Of a DNA stretch of 35,089 nt, positions 1 to 8,204 are shown one piece after another. Under the pieces are notes generated by a model that ran no database searches, was not told the origin of the DNA, and saw nothing but the letters and a program-made list of their open reading frames with translations. The translations under genes were made by a program, and so were the position numbers. Origin of the DNA: a virus. Each line of letters starts with the position of its first letter. Position 1 is the first letter of the stretch. The DNA is taken from the IMG/VR virus record IMGVR_UViG_3300029286_000138, positions 1 to 35,089 of that record. One strand, written 5' to 3'.

Positions 1-1114
1 CACTACTTCCACTTGTTCCTGATGTTCCGTCAGTCCCTGAAGTTCCACTACTTCCACTTGTTCCTGATGTTCCATCGGTGCCGGAAGTTCCACTACTTCC
101 ACTTGTTCCACTTGTCCCATCTTTTCCTGATGTTCCACTTGTCCCATCTTTTCCTGATGTTCCACTTGTCCCATTTCCACTTGTCCCAGATGTTCCGTTC
201 CCTGACGTTCCACTTGTTCCCGGAGGAGATGGTAATCCATCATGACCAGAAGTTCCACTTGTTCCCTTTTCCCCTGATGTTCCACTAGACCCCTTTTCAC
301 CTGAAGTTCCTGATGTCCCATCGTGACCACTTGTTCCACTACTTCCATTTATTGCACTGGTCCCACTTGTACCATTACCTGAAGTTCCACTACTTCCAAA
401 ACCATCCAAACCATCTTTTCCTGATGACCCACTTGTTCCATTTTTTGATATTCCACTTGTTCCTGAATTCCATTCGGTAATTAAAGCGGAAGTAAAATCA
501 GTAAACTTACCATTTGAACCTGATAAGAAAGTTACATTAAATGAATATTGTCCAAAAGGAATATTATTAAAGGATGATGTTATAACATAAATTCCCCAAA
601 TTAAAGGATTATCTTTTTGTTCAATTTTAACAAATCCGGATAACCATCCAGATAACCAACCACTACAATCACCACTAAAAGTATCATGATAATTAACATC
701 TATTCTATTAACATCTGGAATATTTACATCATAAACATGTGGATTACCATATGTCCAACCATTGATATAACCCCAATCGGTTTGTATATCATTACTAACA
801 GATATAAAAGGTCTAGCAACACCAAGTTGTGAGTAACCAGATGTACCGGATGTACCATCTACACCAGAACTACCTGAACTACCATAGAAATTACCATCAA
901 CACCAGAACTACCACTTGTTCCTTTAGCGTTTCCATCTAGAACTACGTTGATTGAATGGGTATCAGAATTGAAACTTGAAGATAAAGCATCATTACCTGT
1001 TGTTTTTTCATCAAAATTTCCATCCAAACCTTGACCAACAACATTTAAATGTATTGCTTTGTTATCTTTATCATAACTTCTACCAAATACTTCTTCTGAA
1101 CTAAAATATTCCAT
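1..1114 (-). CDS. Collagen-like tail fibre protein, C-terminus cut by window edge
   Basis: Open from an ATG at 1114 to base 1 with no stop, so at least 371 residues are present and the C-terminus is missing. The N-terminal part (about residues 1-55) is non-repetitive. Two blocks of GSSG/GTSG repeats flank a beta-rich domain at about residues 85-220, and the protein ends in a long run of GTSGTSG, GKDGTSG and GEKGSSG units. The Gly-X-Y periodicity is collagen-like and implies a trimeric fibre shaft. It starts 14 bases after the stop of the adaptor candidate, so it is probably co-transcribed with the portal operon. A receptor-binding fibre is likely, but the tip is not visible. A second fibre at 8201-9088 uses the same repeat. 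Confidence 0.85.
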   Translation of the reverse strand, partial: MEYFSSEEVFGRSYDKDNKAIHLNVVGQGLDGNFDEKTTGNDALSSSFNSDTHSINVVLDGNAKGTSGSSGVDGNFYGSSGSSGVDGTSGTSGYSQLGVARPFISVSNDIQTDWGYINGWTYGNPHVYDVNIPDVNRIDVNYHDTFSGDCSGWLSGWLSGFVKIEQKDNPLIWGIYVITSSFNNIPFGQYSFNVTFLSGSNGKFTDFTSALITEWNSGTSGISKNGTSGSSGKDGLDGFGSSGTSGNGTSGTSAINGSSGTSGHDGTSGTSGEKGSSGTSGEKGTSGTSGHDGLPSPPGTSGTSGNGTSGTSGNGTSGTSGKDGTSGTSGKDGTSGTSGSSGTSGTDGTSGTSGSSGTSGTDGTSGTSGSS

Positions 1115-1128
1115 ATTTAATTATTATT

Positions 1129-1632
1129 TTATACTTTACCTATCCTGAAATTCCATGTATTTTGTGCTGGTTTATCATGATATTTATTATTTTTCCATAA
1201 AGGATAAAGAGAAATATTGTCATCAATATATCTTTTCATTGTTTGTCTAACTCTATCCATATAATTTTCAATGAAATCTCTGAAAAAAGCTAAATCTTTT
1301 GATTCTGCTGCGATGGAATGATCACTTGATTTTATTCTCAATCCAGCAGAATTCAACTGTAAAGAAAGTGTCATAACCAAATACTGCCATACCGATAAAG
1401 AAACTAATAATTTAAGAAAATTATTTACGATATAAGCGTTTGCTGCTGTATATGTACCTCCACTTTTTTGTGATATAATTTCATCACTCCATTCTTGTCC
1501 AAGTGTATCACGAAGAATTGTATCTTCTACTGCTAATGTAGCACGATTTATAAGTAAATCATTTATATCTCCATTTACTTCAGGACAAAAAACACGAACC
1601 TCACTAGATGTTACTAAATATTGATTATACAT
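1129..1632 (-). CDS. Putative head-tail adaptor (neck) protein
   Basis: A 167-residue, mostly helical protein with no signal peptide or membrane segment. Its place just downstream of the portal gene, interrupted only by a homing endonuclease, and its size fit the small helical adaptor proteins that bind beneath the portal. The sequence resembles uncharacterised phage proteins of Bacteroidota (DUF6712-like), but this is from memory of the pattern and was not tested. The start overlaps the end of the endonuclease gene by 8 bases, which suggests the endonuclease inserted cleanly between two structural genes. Function is inferred mainly from position. Confidence 0.5.
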   Translation of the reverse strand: MYNQYLVTSSEVRVFCPEVNGDINDLLINRATLAVEDTILRDTLGQEWSDEIISQKSGGTYTAANAYIVNNFLKLLVSLSVWQYLVMTLSLQLNSAGLRIKSSDHSIAAESKDLAFFRDFIENYMDRVRQTMKRYIDDNISLYPLWKNNKYHDKPAQNTWNFRIGKV

Positions 1633-2107
1633 ATTTATTTTCTTTATTTTTTCTCAAACCCTTATTCCAAGGTATTCTACCTTTCATAGAATTACTGGTC
1701 TTTAATCTTCGTTCATCAGATATTTTTCTATTTTTAGCTGCTTCTGAAATTATCCTTTTAGTTTCATCAGTTCTTTTAACACCTTTGTTTGAATCACTCA
1801 TTTTTTTTCTAATTTCATCTGTTCTGATAAAATTTCTACCACCCGACGTGATATTATATCCGTTATTTATGGAATTAAAATGATTTATATACCAAATTTC
1901 TTTTTCATTTAAATCATCCAAATCCATACAAACTTCTAAAATAGTCCATTTAAAATTTTCAATTCCGTTCTTTTTAACAGAATTATCAAAATGAGACCTT
2001 GTACCGGATGGTTTATTGTGTTCCCAAATTCTATCCTGTAATGTTCTAGTGGTTTGTCCAATATAACATTTACCATTTATTTTATTTGTTGCTTTGTATA
2101 CTATCAT
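1625..2107 (-). CDS. GIY-YIG homing endonuclease with NUMOD-type tail
   Basis: A 160-residue protein. Residues 1-90 carry the GIY-YIG nuclease signature: VYKATN, then CYIGQT, an Arg in the helix LQDRIWEH, a Glu in EKEIWYINHF and the closing GYN. The C-terminal half has short basic repeats (IRKKMSDSNKGVK, IISEAAKNRK, and a final KGRIPWNKG) typical of NUMOD3 DNA-binding modules. It is a free-standing homing enzyme between the portal and adaptor genes. The start overlaps the portal stop as ATGA, and the 3' end overlaps the adaptor start by 8 bases, so its translation is tied to late structural gene expression. The catalytic residues look intact. Confidence 0.92.
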   Translation of the reverse strand: MIVYKATNKINGKCYIGQTTRTLQDRIWEHNKPSGTRSHFDNSVKKNGIENFKWTILEVCMDLDDLNEKEIWYINHFNSINNGYNITSGGRNFIRTDEIRKKMSDSNKGVKRTDETKRIISEAAKNRKISDERRLKTSNSMKGRIPWNKGLRKNKENKYV

Positions 2108-3105
2108 TGAATTTGTATTCTTTTGTCCATAAGAGGTTGTAACTTCCTATCAATTTCAGCTTTCATTGGTTGTACCATATTGTCATTATATAACTGTTGA
2201 AACACTGGTAAATCCGTAGCATTACCCAATTTACCGGGTACAAGTACACCGAGTAAAGGTGCTGGATAACTATGTGAAATAGCAATCTGTTGTGTTACTT
2301 GTTCAGTTAACCATTTGTATTTTCTATCACTATCATTTTCATTAAATGGTGTAATAGTTGGTGCATGATCTTTATCTTCACTATAAGTAATAAATACACG
2401 ACCAGCGTTTTCACTTCCAGTGAATGATGATTTAATATCTTTCTCAAATTCTTTTTGTTTTTCTTGATCGAAATACGCTGGTACATTAATTAATGTATTT
2501 GAAACGAAATTATTCTGAACAAGATTTGCGTAATAATTTTCTAATTCAATATCCGTTGTTATCCATTTTACCCCTGAATAATAATAAGGTCTTGGATAAA
2601 TATCCTCACCAATCATATATCTTTTACCTACATATATCTGATGTTGATCAAAAGTAGGATTTGTATTATACGCTTGTATCATTTCAATTTTTCTATTGGA
2701 ATATTTAAACCAGTCATTAGAATAATAATAAAAAATTGGTTCATTATTCTCATCCGATTTACCATTTCTTACCTTACTAAAATCCAAATGATTCATTTTC
2801 AATATGTTAGTGTGATTAACATTCCATATTACTTCTACTGCAAATCCTCCAAGTGTGATGTAGTCAAGAACAATTCTTTTGTAAAATTCATCTTCCTGTT
2901 GTTCCTTTGTTATTTGAAATTGAAGATTGTTCAATATTGCAGCGTGGATTGAAGATTTATAGTAACATTCCATCAATTGTAAATACCATTTATTATCTTC
3001 ACCCGCCATATAATAATTATAGGCTGGTTGCCAAACTTCCTTAAAAACTGGGATTTTCATCTCACTCAAATTGACTGACATAAATCCGCCTTGTTTATTA
3101 TCCAT
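2104..3105 (-). CDS. Phage portal protein
   Basis: A 333-residue protein resembling HK97/SPP1-like portals, the dodecameric ring through which DNA enters and leaves the head. Typical features are an early segment on binding of new partners (SSIHAAILNNLQF), a Tyr/Trp-rich central part, and a C-terminal ISHSYPAPLLGVLVPGKLG segment followed by a long helix (NATDLPVFQQLYNDNMVQP) like the portal stem and clip region. It is short for a portal, though the C-terminus looks natural. An alternative ATG lies eight codons in, at 3081, preceded by AAGGCGG, which is the only Shine-Dalgarno-like sequence nearby. Leftmost gene of the divergent pair with the capsid island. Confidence 0.85.
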   Translation of the reverse strand: MDNKQGGFMSVNLSEMKIPVFKEVWQPAYNYYMAGEDNKWYLQLMECYYKSSIHAAILNNLQFQITKEQQEDEFYKRIVLDYITLGGFAVEVIWNVNHTNILKMNHLDFSKVRNGKSDENNEPIFYYYSNDWFKYSNRKIEMIQAYNTNPTFDQHQIYVGKRYMIGEDIYPRPYYYSGVKWITTDIELENYYANLVQNNFVSNTLINVPAYFDQEKQKEFEKDIKSSFTGSENAGRVFITYSEDKDHAPTITPFNENDSDRKYKWLTEQVTQQIAISHSYPAPLLGVLVPGKLGNATDLPVFQQLYNDNMVQPMKAEIDRKLQPLMDKRIQIQ

Positions 3106-3279
3106 AAAGTTTCATTATTTTTCTATACTTATATATATGAAAAAAGAAAGTTTTACTATAATCTTTATCTATCTTTTATGGATCTATATACGATCTCCAT
3201 ACGATCTTTGGCTTATTAAGAATTATATATTTTTCTATATATATCTATACACGTGTTTAAAAAATAATAAAGCAACCTT
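3106..3279 (+). promoter_or_regulatory. Divergent intergenic region with three GATCT sites at 11-bp spacing
   Basis: This 174-base gap separates the leftward portal operon from the rightward capsid island and must hold both promoters. GATCT occurs at 3181, 3192 and 3203, exactly 11 bases apart; the last two lie in the longer repeat ATACGATCT (3188 and 3199). The third copy runs into CTTTGG, giving GATCTTTG, one base from the Bacteroidota -7 element TAnnTTTG. TATATATAT lies at 3130-3138, 25 bases before the portal start. Helically phased repeats suggest a protein-binding array, but no binding protein is known. Confidence 0.45.
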
Positions 3280-3873
3280 ATGTTAGACAAGATTATCAAG
3301 TTACTTAAACTGAGGTTTGCCGGAGAGATGACGCTAAAAGATGGTACTCCCATCATAATTTCTGGAGATTTAACAATTGGTGTAGAAGTTAAAGTAAATG
3401 GACCTGATGGTCCTATTTTACTGCCAGCTGGTACATATGAATTGGAAAGTGGTCAAATCATAACAGTAGACGAAAAAGGTTTAATAACTGATATTGTCGA
3501 AGTTGTTGATACACCAGAAAATCCAGATACAGAAACAGGAGCACCATCAGTAGATGAACCAATTGAAGTTGAAGAGGTAAAAGATCCAGTGGTTGAAGAA
3601 CCAAAGGAACCAACAGATTCTGGTACAACTACCAAAGATATGCCAGTGGTTGATATGGAAACTAAATTTAAAGATTTAGAAGATAGAATTAAATCATTGG
3701 AAGATAAAACGTCTAAACTTTCGGAAGAAACTACGAAATTTGATACTGATTTAGAGCTTATCAAAAATAAGGCTACATTTAGTAAAGAATTATCTAAAAA
3801 CTCTAGCCCCGATGTGGCTACAACATCACCATTAGTTGATAAAATAAATAGAATTCGTCAACTTAAAAAATAA
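3280..3873 (+). CDS. Putative capsid scaffolding / prohead core protein
   Basis: A 197-residue acidic protein encoded 11 bases before the major capsid gene, the usual position of a scaffold. Residues 1-75 form a beta-rich module ending in a LPAGTYELESG motif. Residues 76-125 are low-complexity and rich in Glu, Pro and Thr. Residues 126-170 read as a coiled coil (FKDLEDRIKSLEDKTSKL), and the C-terminal end is short and basic (INRIRQLKK), like the capsid-binding tail of many scaffolds. It is likely removed by the XkdF-like protease encoded at 5477-6307. A capsid decoration role for the N-terminal module is an alternative. Confidence 0.6.
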   Translation: MLDKIIKLLKLRFAGEMTLKDGTPIIISGDLTIGVEVKVNGPDGPILLPAGTYELESGQIITVDEKGLITDIVEVVDTPENPDTETGAPSVDEPIEVEEVKDPVVEEPKEPTDSGTTTKDMPVVDMETKFKDLEDRIKSLEDKTSKLSEETTKFDTDLELIKNKATFSKELSKNSSPDVATTSPLVDKINRIRQLKK

Positions 3874-3884
3874 TAATAATTCTT

Positions 3885-4784
3885 ATGGCATTCGATATTA
3901 GTGCAATTAATTACACATGGGTCAATGAGAACAATCAAAACCTTTTAACTGAAGCCATCATCGGAGCTCAAACAGCTTCTTTGGTACAAGTTTATCCGGG
4001 TGTTAAGTATAAAGAAAACTTAAAGTTTCTTGCTACTGATGCTTGGACACAGGCTGGTGGTTGTGGATGGTCAGCATCCGGTAATACCACTCTAACCGAC
4101 AAAGATGTAATTGTTACTTCATTGAAATGGACAGAATCACTTTGTCCTGACACATTAGAAACCACAGCGTTACAACTCTCAATGAGAGCTGGTAAGAATG
4201 AACAAATTCCTTTTGAACAGGCTTACGTTTCTTTAAAAACAAAACAAATCCAAACAGTTCTTGAAACAATGTATTGGAGTTCAACAGCAGCATCTTCAGT
4301 TAAATGTGATGGTTTAATCTATCTATTAAACAATGATTCTGACGTACACGATTATGTATTTAATCCTTGTGCAACTGGTCAAACTTTCAGTACTTGGGCA
4401 GCTGCTGTATATGGTATGTACAATCACCTTTCACCTGAAGCTAAAAACTTTAACGACCTTACCTTATTCGTAAGTTATTCGACTTTCAGTTTAATGCAAC
4501 AGGCTATGGTAATTGCTAACATGTATGCAATTGACCAAACTGGACCAAATTTGATGGCTTTCCGTTTCCCGGGAACCAACGTTACTGTACAACCAATCAA
4601 AGCGTTAGGTTGTTACATGGTATTATCACCATCATCCAATTTACTTTGGGTAACTGACTTGGTTTCAGAAGAAGATAAGATCAACCTTTGGTTTAGTCAA
4701 GACAACCAAGAAGTAAGATTTGTAGCAAACGGTAAAATCGGTGTTTCATATTACTTTGGGGATTACATCGTTCTCGCACAATAA
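3885..4784 (+). CDS. Major capsid protein (HK97-fold candidate)
   Basis: A 299-residue protein starting ATG in an A/T-rich leader. Size, position after a scaffold-like gene, and composition fit the HK97-fold coat protein that builds the icosahedral shell. Visible features include an early helical segment (residues 15-45), a long helix region around residues 100-135 (the capsid spine helix by analogy), and a C-terminal beta segment ending GVSYYFGDYIVLAQ. There is no long N-terminal delta domain, consistent with a separate scaffold. The codons are less AT-rich than in the neighbouring small genes, as expected for a highly expressed gene. Confidence 0.8.
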   Translation: MAFDISAINYTWVNENNQNLLTEAIIGAQTASLVQVYPGVKYKENLKFLATDAWTQAGGCGWSASGNTTLTDKDVIVTSLKWTESLCPDTLETTALQLSMRAGKNEQIPFEQAYVSLKTKQIQTVLETMYWSSTAASSVKCDGLIYLLNNDSDVHDYVFNPCATGQTFSTWAAAVYGMYNHLSPEAKNFNDLTLFVSYSTFSLMQQAMVIANMYAIDQTGPNLMAFRFPGTNVTVQPIKALGCYMVLSPSSNLLWVTDLVSEEDKINLWFSQDNQEVRFVANGKIGVSYYFGDYIVLAQ

Positions 4785-4819
4785 TTAAAAAATGTGATAA
4801 AAAAAAATAACTAATAAAA

Positions 4820-5377
4820 ATGGCATGTTTGAGATTTAATCAAGAAGTTACCAGTGCATGTAGAAACTCCCAACCGGGTGTAGCAACTGTATACTTAGCA
4901 AACTTTGACGCTATTACTAGTTTTACCACAAATACAGCAGGAACGATATTATCAGGACTTACTGCATCAGGTGAAACAGGAACTAGTTCAAAAGCGTTTT
5001 ATCAGTTGGCACAAAATAAAAATTCCGCAATTTTGCTCGATACCGCAAGTATCAACATATCTAACGGAACAGCTGTGTCAAAACCGAAGTTAACTATTAA
5101 GTTACAAGGACTTACAGAAGAAGTTATAACAGTTTATAAAGAACTTTTACAAGCTTCTGTTGTAGCGGTTGTTAAAACAATTGACGCTAAATACTACGCT
5201 ATCGGATTCAATAATGGTTTGGATGCTATCACAGCAACTTTAGGAACTGAAGCCGCAAGTGACGGTTTTAAAGGTGCAACCTTCGAATTAGAAGGGATCG
5301 AAAGTTCTCCTTTCTATTTAATAGATGATAGTGCAGGTGGAATTGGAAGTACATTCGTAACAACTTATGTAGTCTAA
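4820..5377 (+). CDS. Putative major tail tube protein
   Basis: A 185-residue beta-rich protein and last gene of the plus-strand capsid island. It aligns by eye over nearly its full length with the two flanks of the protein at 9136-10248: GVATVYLANF versus GVKEIYLANY, GTILSGLTASGE versus DVILSGITMDGE, and a C-terminal half sharing YAIGF/YALGF, NGLD and GFKGATF. Size and fold type fit a tail tube subunit, which polymerises round the tape measure, but the assignment rests on position and composition. A head decoration protein is the main alternative. The gene ends 17 bases before a strong bidirectional terminator. Confidence 0.6.
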   Translation: MACLRFNQEVTSACRNSQPGVATVYLANFDAITSFTTNTAGTILSGLTASGETGTSSKAFYQLAQNKNSAILLDTASINISNGTAVSKPKLTIKLQGLTEEVITVYKELLQASVVAVVKTIDAKYYAIGFNNGLDAITATLGTEAASDGFKGATFELEGIESSPFYLIDDSAGGIGSTFVTTYVV

Positions 5378-5394
5378 TCCTACACACTTCAAAT

Positions 5395-5422
5395 AAAAAG
5401 CCACTCAATGAGTGGCTTTTTT
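5395..5422. terminator. Bidirectional intrinsic terminator
   Basis: A 12-bp perfect stem: AAAAAGCCACTC (5395-5406), three-base loop AAT, and GAGTGGCTTTTT (5410-5421) with one further T. The A-tract and T-tract make it work in both directions. It ends the plus-strand capsid island (stop at 5377) and blocks leftward read-through from the protease gene at 5477-6307. Confidence 0.93.
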
Positions 5423-5432
5423 ATGCTCGAAA

Positions 5433-5464
5433 TTTGGAAATCTCGTAAATTTGTTGTAACTTTG
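5433..5464 (+). promoter_or_regulatory. Bacteroidota housekeeping-type promoter facing into the protease gene (antisense)
   Basis: TTTG at 5433-5436 and TAACTTTG at 5457-5464, 20 bases apart, match the Bacteroidota -33/-7 consensus TTTG-N19-21-TAnnTTTG. A second -7-like box, TAAATTTG, lies at 5446-5453. Everything downstream to 20238 is on the minus strand, so a transcript from here would be antisense to the protease gene. The likely start is followed by the perfect palindrome GCCTTTTAAAAGGC (5472-5485), which covers the protease stop codon. Confidence 0.5.
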
Positions 5465-5476
5465 TAGCAATGCCTT

Positions 5477-6307
5477 TTAAAAGGCGAATAATGATTCTAC
5501 TGAAAAACCTAACACTTTCTTTGCTTTTACATACTGCCAGAGCTCTTCCCCAATGATTTTATATTCACAGAACCATCTTGTTTGTTTTAATTGTTCATCT
5601 TCTTCCAACCAACTATTCAATAAAATTGCTGATCCTGTTTTGTCCTCTTTGTGATTAACGGAAATACTACGATTGAAACCATATTTTTCTTTTGCTAATT
5701 TTACTGTTTCTCTACTAAAATATACATATCCCGGGTTATTTAATCCATCAACATTATTACGATAAATCATTTTTCCACTAACTAATACACAACCTTTAAC
5801 AATTCTTTTTTCATCATCTGCTAATGTTAAATAAATATCACCACTTTCTTCTGATAATGATTGATCTAAATATTTCCATTTATTCCTTGGTACTTCGTTA
5901 ATTGATGTACATCTTCTTAAAGTATGACGGCAATTATATAATTGTTGAGATCCTGAAAAATCTGTTGTATTTGTTCCATCGAATGTTTGAAAGAAATTTG
6001 AGTCCTGTATCCAACCTGCACTATAATAATTACCTTCCGAATGATTTAAATTAGCCCAATCTTGTATTTCAATTTCGTGATAAACACGACCAGCGTGTTC
6101 CTTACAAAAGGGGTGTGATGTTGCTATAACTTCTGGTTCCGGTGAACAAGTAAATTTGAAATATGGTAACACTGCTGGTATATCATATTTGAAAAATTCA
6201 AAATTTTCCTGTATTGCGGGACTTTCCACAAATGAAATTAATTCAACACCTGTCCTGTCATCTGGGTTAATCTTTAATTCTTTTATCTTAAATAATGGTT
6301 TTTCCAT
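5477..6307 (-). CDS. XkdF-like prohead protease with MuF-like N-terminal region
   Basis: A 276-residue protein. The C-terminal half (about residues 160-276) matches the XkdF/Peptidase_S78_2 pattern: RIVKGCVLVSGKMIYRN, GYVYFSRETVKLAKEKYG, ISVNHKEDKTGSAILLNSW, and the ending YVKAKKVLGFSVESLF. This is the maturation protease that processes scaffold and capsid proteins. The central part (residues 60-140) carries HPFCKEHAGRVYHEIEI and YNCRHTLRR, which resemble Cys-His segments of MuF-type head proteins. The N-terminal ELISFVESPAIQENF is common in phage structural proteins of Bacteroidota. It is last in the leftward tail operon and separated from the capsid island by a terminator. Confidence 0.75.
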   Translation of the reverse strand: MEKPLFKIKELKINPDDRTGVELISFVESPAIQENFEFFKYDIPAVLPYFKFTCSPEPEVIATSHPFCKEHAGRVYHEIEIQDWANLNHSEGNYYSAGWIQDSNFFQTFDGTNTTDFSGSQQLYNCRHTLRRCTSINEVPRNKWKYLDQSLSEESGDIYLTLADDEKRIVKGCVLVSGKMIYRNNVDGLNNPGYVYFSRETVKLAKEKYGFNRSISVNHKEDKTGSAILLNSWLEEDEQLKQTRWFCEYKIIGEELWQYVKAKKVLGFSVESLFAF

Positions 6308-6323
6308 AATAATAAATTATTTT

Positions 6324-6524
6324 TTACTCCTCGTTAATATATATGATTTTATGATCTTTTATTACCATTCTACCTTTTGATAATTCATACTCACCATCTG
6401 GTAAATAGTTTCTTTTATCATATACTTCTTGTTGAAACGGAGATATTTCTAACAAATGATCATTCATATAAGAATACATCAAATACCATTCACTCCCGTC
6501 TTTTAATTTTATACTTGTTTTCAT
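6324..6524 (-). CDS. Small beta protein related to the scaffold N-terminal module
   Basis: A 66-residue protein. The ATG at 6524 shares its A with the stop of the upstream gene (TAATG), so coupled translation is likely; a TTG three codons earlier is the less likely start. The sequence runs from SIKLKDGSEWY to LPDGEYELSKG and a final IIYINEE. The LKDG...LPxGxYELxxG pattern matches residues 19-70 of the scaffold-like protein at 3280-3873, suggesting a shared small beta fold. A capsid or tail decoration role is possible; no function can be assigned. Confidence 0.6.
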   Translation of the reverse strand: MKTSIKLKDGSEWYLMYSYMNDHLLEISPFQQEVYDKRNYLPDGEYELSKGRMVIKDHKIIYINEE

Positions 6525-7096
6525 TATGTACAAATTTTTATATAAAAAAATCTAATTGGTTTAACATATAGATTTGTTGTTTTCATTGATACTACTGTAG
6601 GAACCGTATGTGAAATATCAAATATCCAAGATGTTTGTTGACCATGTTCTGATGATGTCCAGTACCATGTTGTAAATCCAGTCGGTGCCCACAAATAATT
6701 TTTAATACTTTTAATTTCATAAAATGATGGTAAAAACCAGTCTGTAAATCCAGATAATGATAAAGTATCACTATAACTTGCTGCAATAGGCCTTAATGTT
6801 GTACCATTTAAAATTCTTGTTGTATTATCCTGACCAGTTCCAATGGTCAATCCAGTTGAACCTATCGTATCACCAGTATAACCCCATTGAAACAGTTGTG
6901 GATTATCTTGTTGTAAAATAATACCACCGATATACCCAGATAAATATAATGTATCACCCGTATTGAATATATACCCAACAATTCCTCCTTGAAATATATC
7001 ACCCAAACTTAAAGATACTGCACAATCTAAACCAATTCTTTTAGTTGTTGGTAAATCATTAACTATTTTTTTATCATGAATACATAAATATTGCAT
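6524..7096 (-). CDS. DUF1566-domain virion protein
   Basis: A 190-residue protein. From about residue 32 it carries the DUF1566 (Lcl C-terminal, FISUMP-like) pattern: GDIFQGGIVGYIF, a Trp-rich middle, SGFTDWFLPSFYEIKSIKNYL, WYWTSSE, and the closing YVKPIRFFYI. DUF1566 domains have a C-type-lectin-like fold and occur in surface and phage tail proteins that bind ligands. The short N-terminal segment may dock it to the tail. It follows the propeller-like gene by 4 bases, within a run of fibre-type genes, so a host-recognition role is plausible. The same domain is inserted in the tube paralogue at 9136-10248. Confidence 0.7.
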   Translation of the reverse strand: MQYLCIHDKKIVNDLPTTKRIGLDCAVSLSLGDIFQGGIVGYIFNTGDTLYLSGYIGGIILQQDNPQLFQWGYTGDTIGSTGLTIGTGQDNTTRILNGTTLRPIAASYSDTLSLSGFTDWFLPSFYEIKSIKNYLWAPTGFTTWYWTSSEHGQQTSWIFDISHTVPTVVSMKTTNLYVKPIRFFYIKICT

Positions 7097-7100
7097 ATTA

Positions 7101-8204
7101 TTATGTTGTTTTTTGATAATATAAAGATTCAGTCTGGCCGTCTATTAATGCGATATAATTATCATTTCCAGAAATGTTTAATGTCCAACCACCATTTATT
7201 ATTTTTTCAGTTATCCAATTATAACCATCATATGATGTGATAATACCAGCATTATAAAAAGACATTGATAAGAACTTATTGTCTTTATAATTATACAAAT
7301 AATAAGACCAATATGGATGAGTTGTTCCATCAATTTCTGCTGCACCCGGTGTTTCATACCATGTAATACCATCACATGATTTAGATACCCAACTACCCTC
7401 ATAACTAACAAACATACCACAACCAAATGTTACCAGACCAGTATCATTTCTTCCATCAGAAGCATTTCTTGTTGAAACATTCCAATTTACAAAGTCTGTT
7501 GTTGTTAATAAATTACCTCTATTAGCAAATACGTATTTACCATCTGCATAATAACCACATGTTATTATTGATGTCCCACTTTGTTGTATTGCTAATGTCC
7601 AATTTATTTGATCAGTAGAATACATAATTTTATATGTATCAAAAGCTTTTCTACCAACCCAGACCCATTTTCCATTACCATAAAATAGTGATGTATTATA
7701 ATAGTCACTACCCAATGGTTCTAACAAATTATAAGTCCATCCAGTAATACTAGATGAATAATAATAACCCATTCTAGCAGTAGCCCCTTCCCCTATAATT
7801 ATAAATTTCCCATTTCCATCTGTTGCTATAAACATAGGAGATATAGATGAACTGAGATTATATGTATATCCAGTATCCGGAGTATGAGTATACATTTTCA
7901 TAAATGTCCATCCAGTATTAGTAATGTCAGAATTCATATAAAACGCATCACCTAAACCAGAACCTAATTTACCAACCATTAACCAATTTTGTGAACTTTC
8001 ATCCCATTGAACTAATGAATAGTCCCACCATGTATTCCCAGAAACAAGAATTGGTGTATAACTTGTCCAATCTCCATAGGTATAAGTTCCAGATGATGAA
8101 CAATTACCACAACTTGGTTCATAAAAATAAACCTCGTTTGGTTTCATTTGAACTGAACCATTGATTGGATCTATAACTACCCCTGCTGCTCCTGTTGGTT
8201 TCAT
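7101..8204 (-). CDS. Propeller-like tail fibre or receptor-binding protein
   Basis: A 367-residue protein with repeats of the type NGKxIIIGEG...YYSSSITGWT, YGNGKWVWVGR...YSTDQINWT and DGKYVFANRG...TTDFVNWN, spaced about 45-50 residues apart. This resembles BNR/sialidase-type or WD-like beta-propeller blades. No sialidase catalytic set (Arg triad, Tyr, Glu) is clear, so binding rather than hydrolysis is the safer reading. The start overlaps the stop of the collagen-like fibre gene as ATGA, so the two are translationally coupled and probably part of one fibre assembly. Confidence 0.65.
   Translation of the reverse strand: MKPTGAAGVVIDPINGSVQMKPNEVYFYEPSCGNCSSSGTYTYGDWTSYTPILVSGNTWWDYSLVQWDESSQNWLMVGKLGSGLGDAFYMNSDITNTGWTFMKMYTHTPDTGYTYNLSSSISPMFIATDGNGKFIIIGEGATARMGYYYSSSITGWTYNLLEPLGSDYYNTSLFYGNGKWVWVGRKAFDTYKIMYSTDQINWTLAIQQSGTSIITCGYYADGKYVFANRGNLLTTTDFVNWNVSTRNASDGRNDTGLVTFGCGMFVSYEGSWVSKSCDGITWYETPGAAEIDGTTHPYWSYYLYNYKDNKFLSMSFYNAGIITSYDGYNWITEKIINGGWTLNISGNDNYIALIDGQTESLYYQKTT

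Noticed and set aside
13-288. Plus-strand open frame with Phe/His/Leu repeats
   Set aside because: It is the reverse strand of the collagen-like repeats of the fibre gene at 1-1114; the composition is an artefact of the repeat.
1608-1883. Plus-strand frame encoding a very hydrophobic 91-residue protein
   Set aside because: It is antisense to the GIY-YIG endonuclease gene, whose catalytic motifs are clear.
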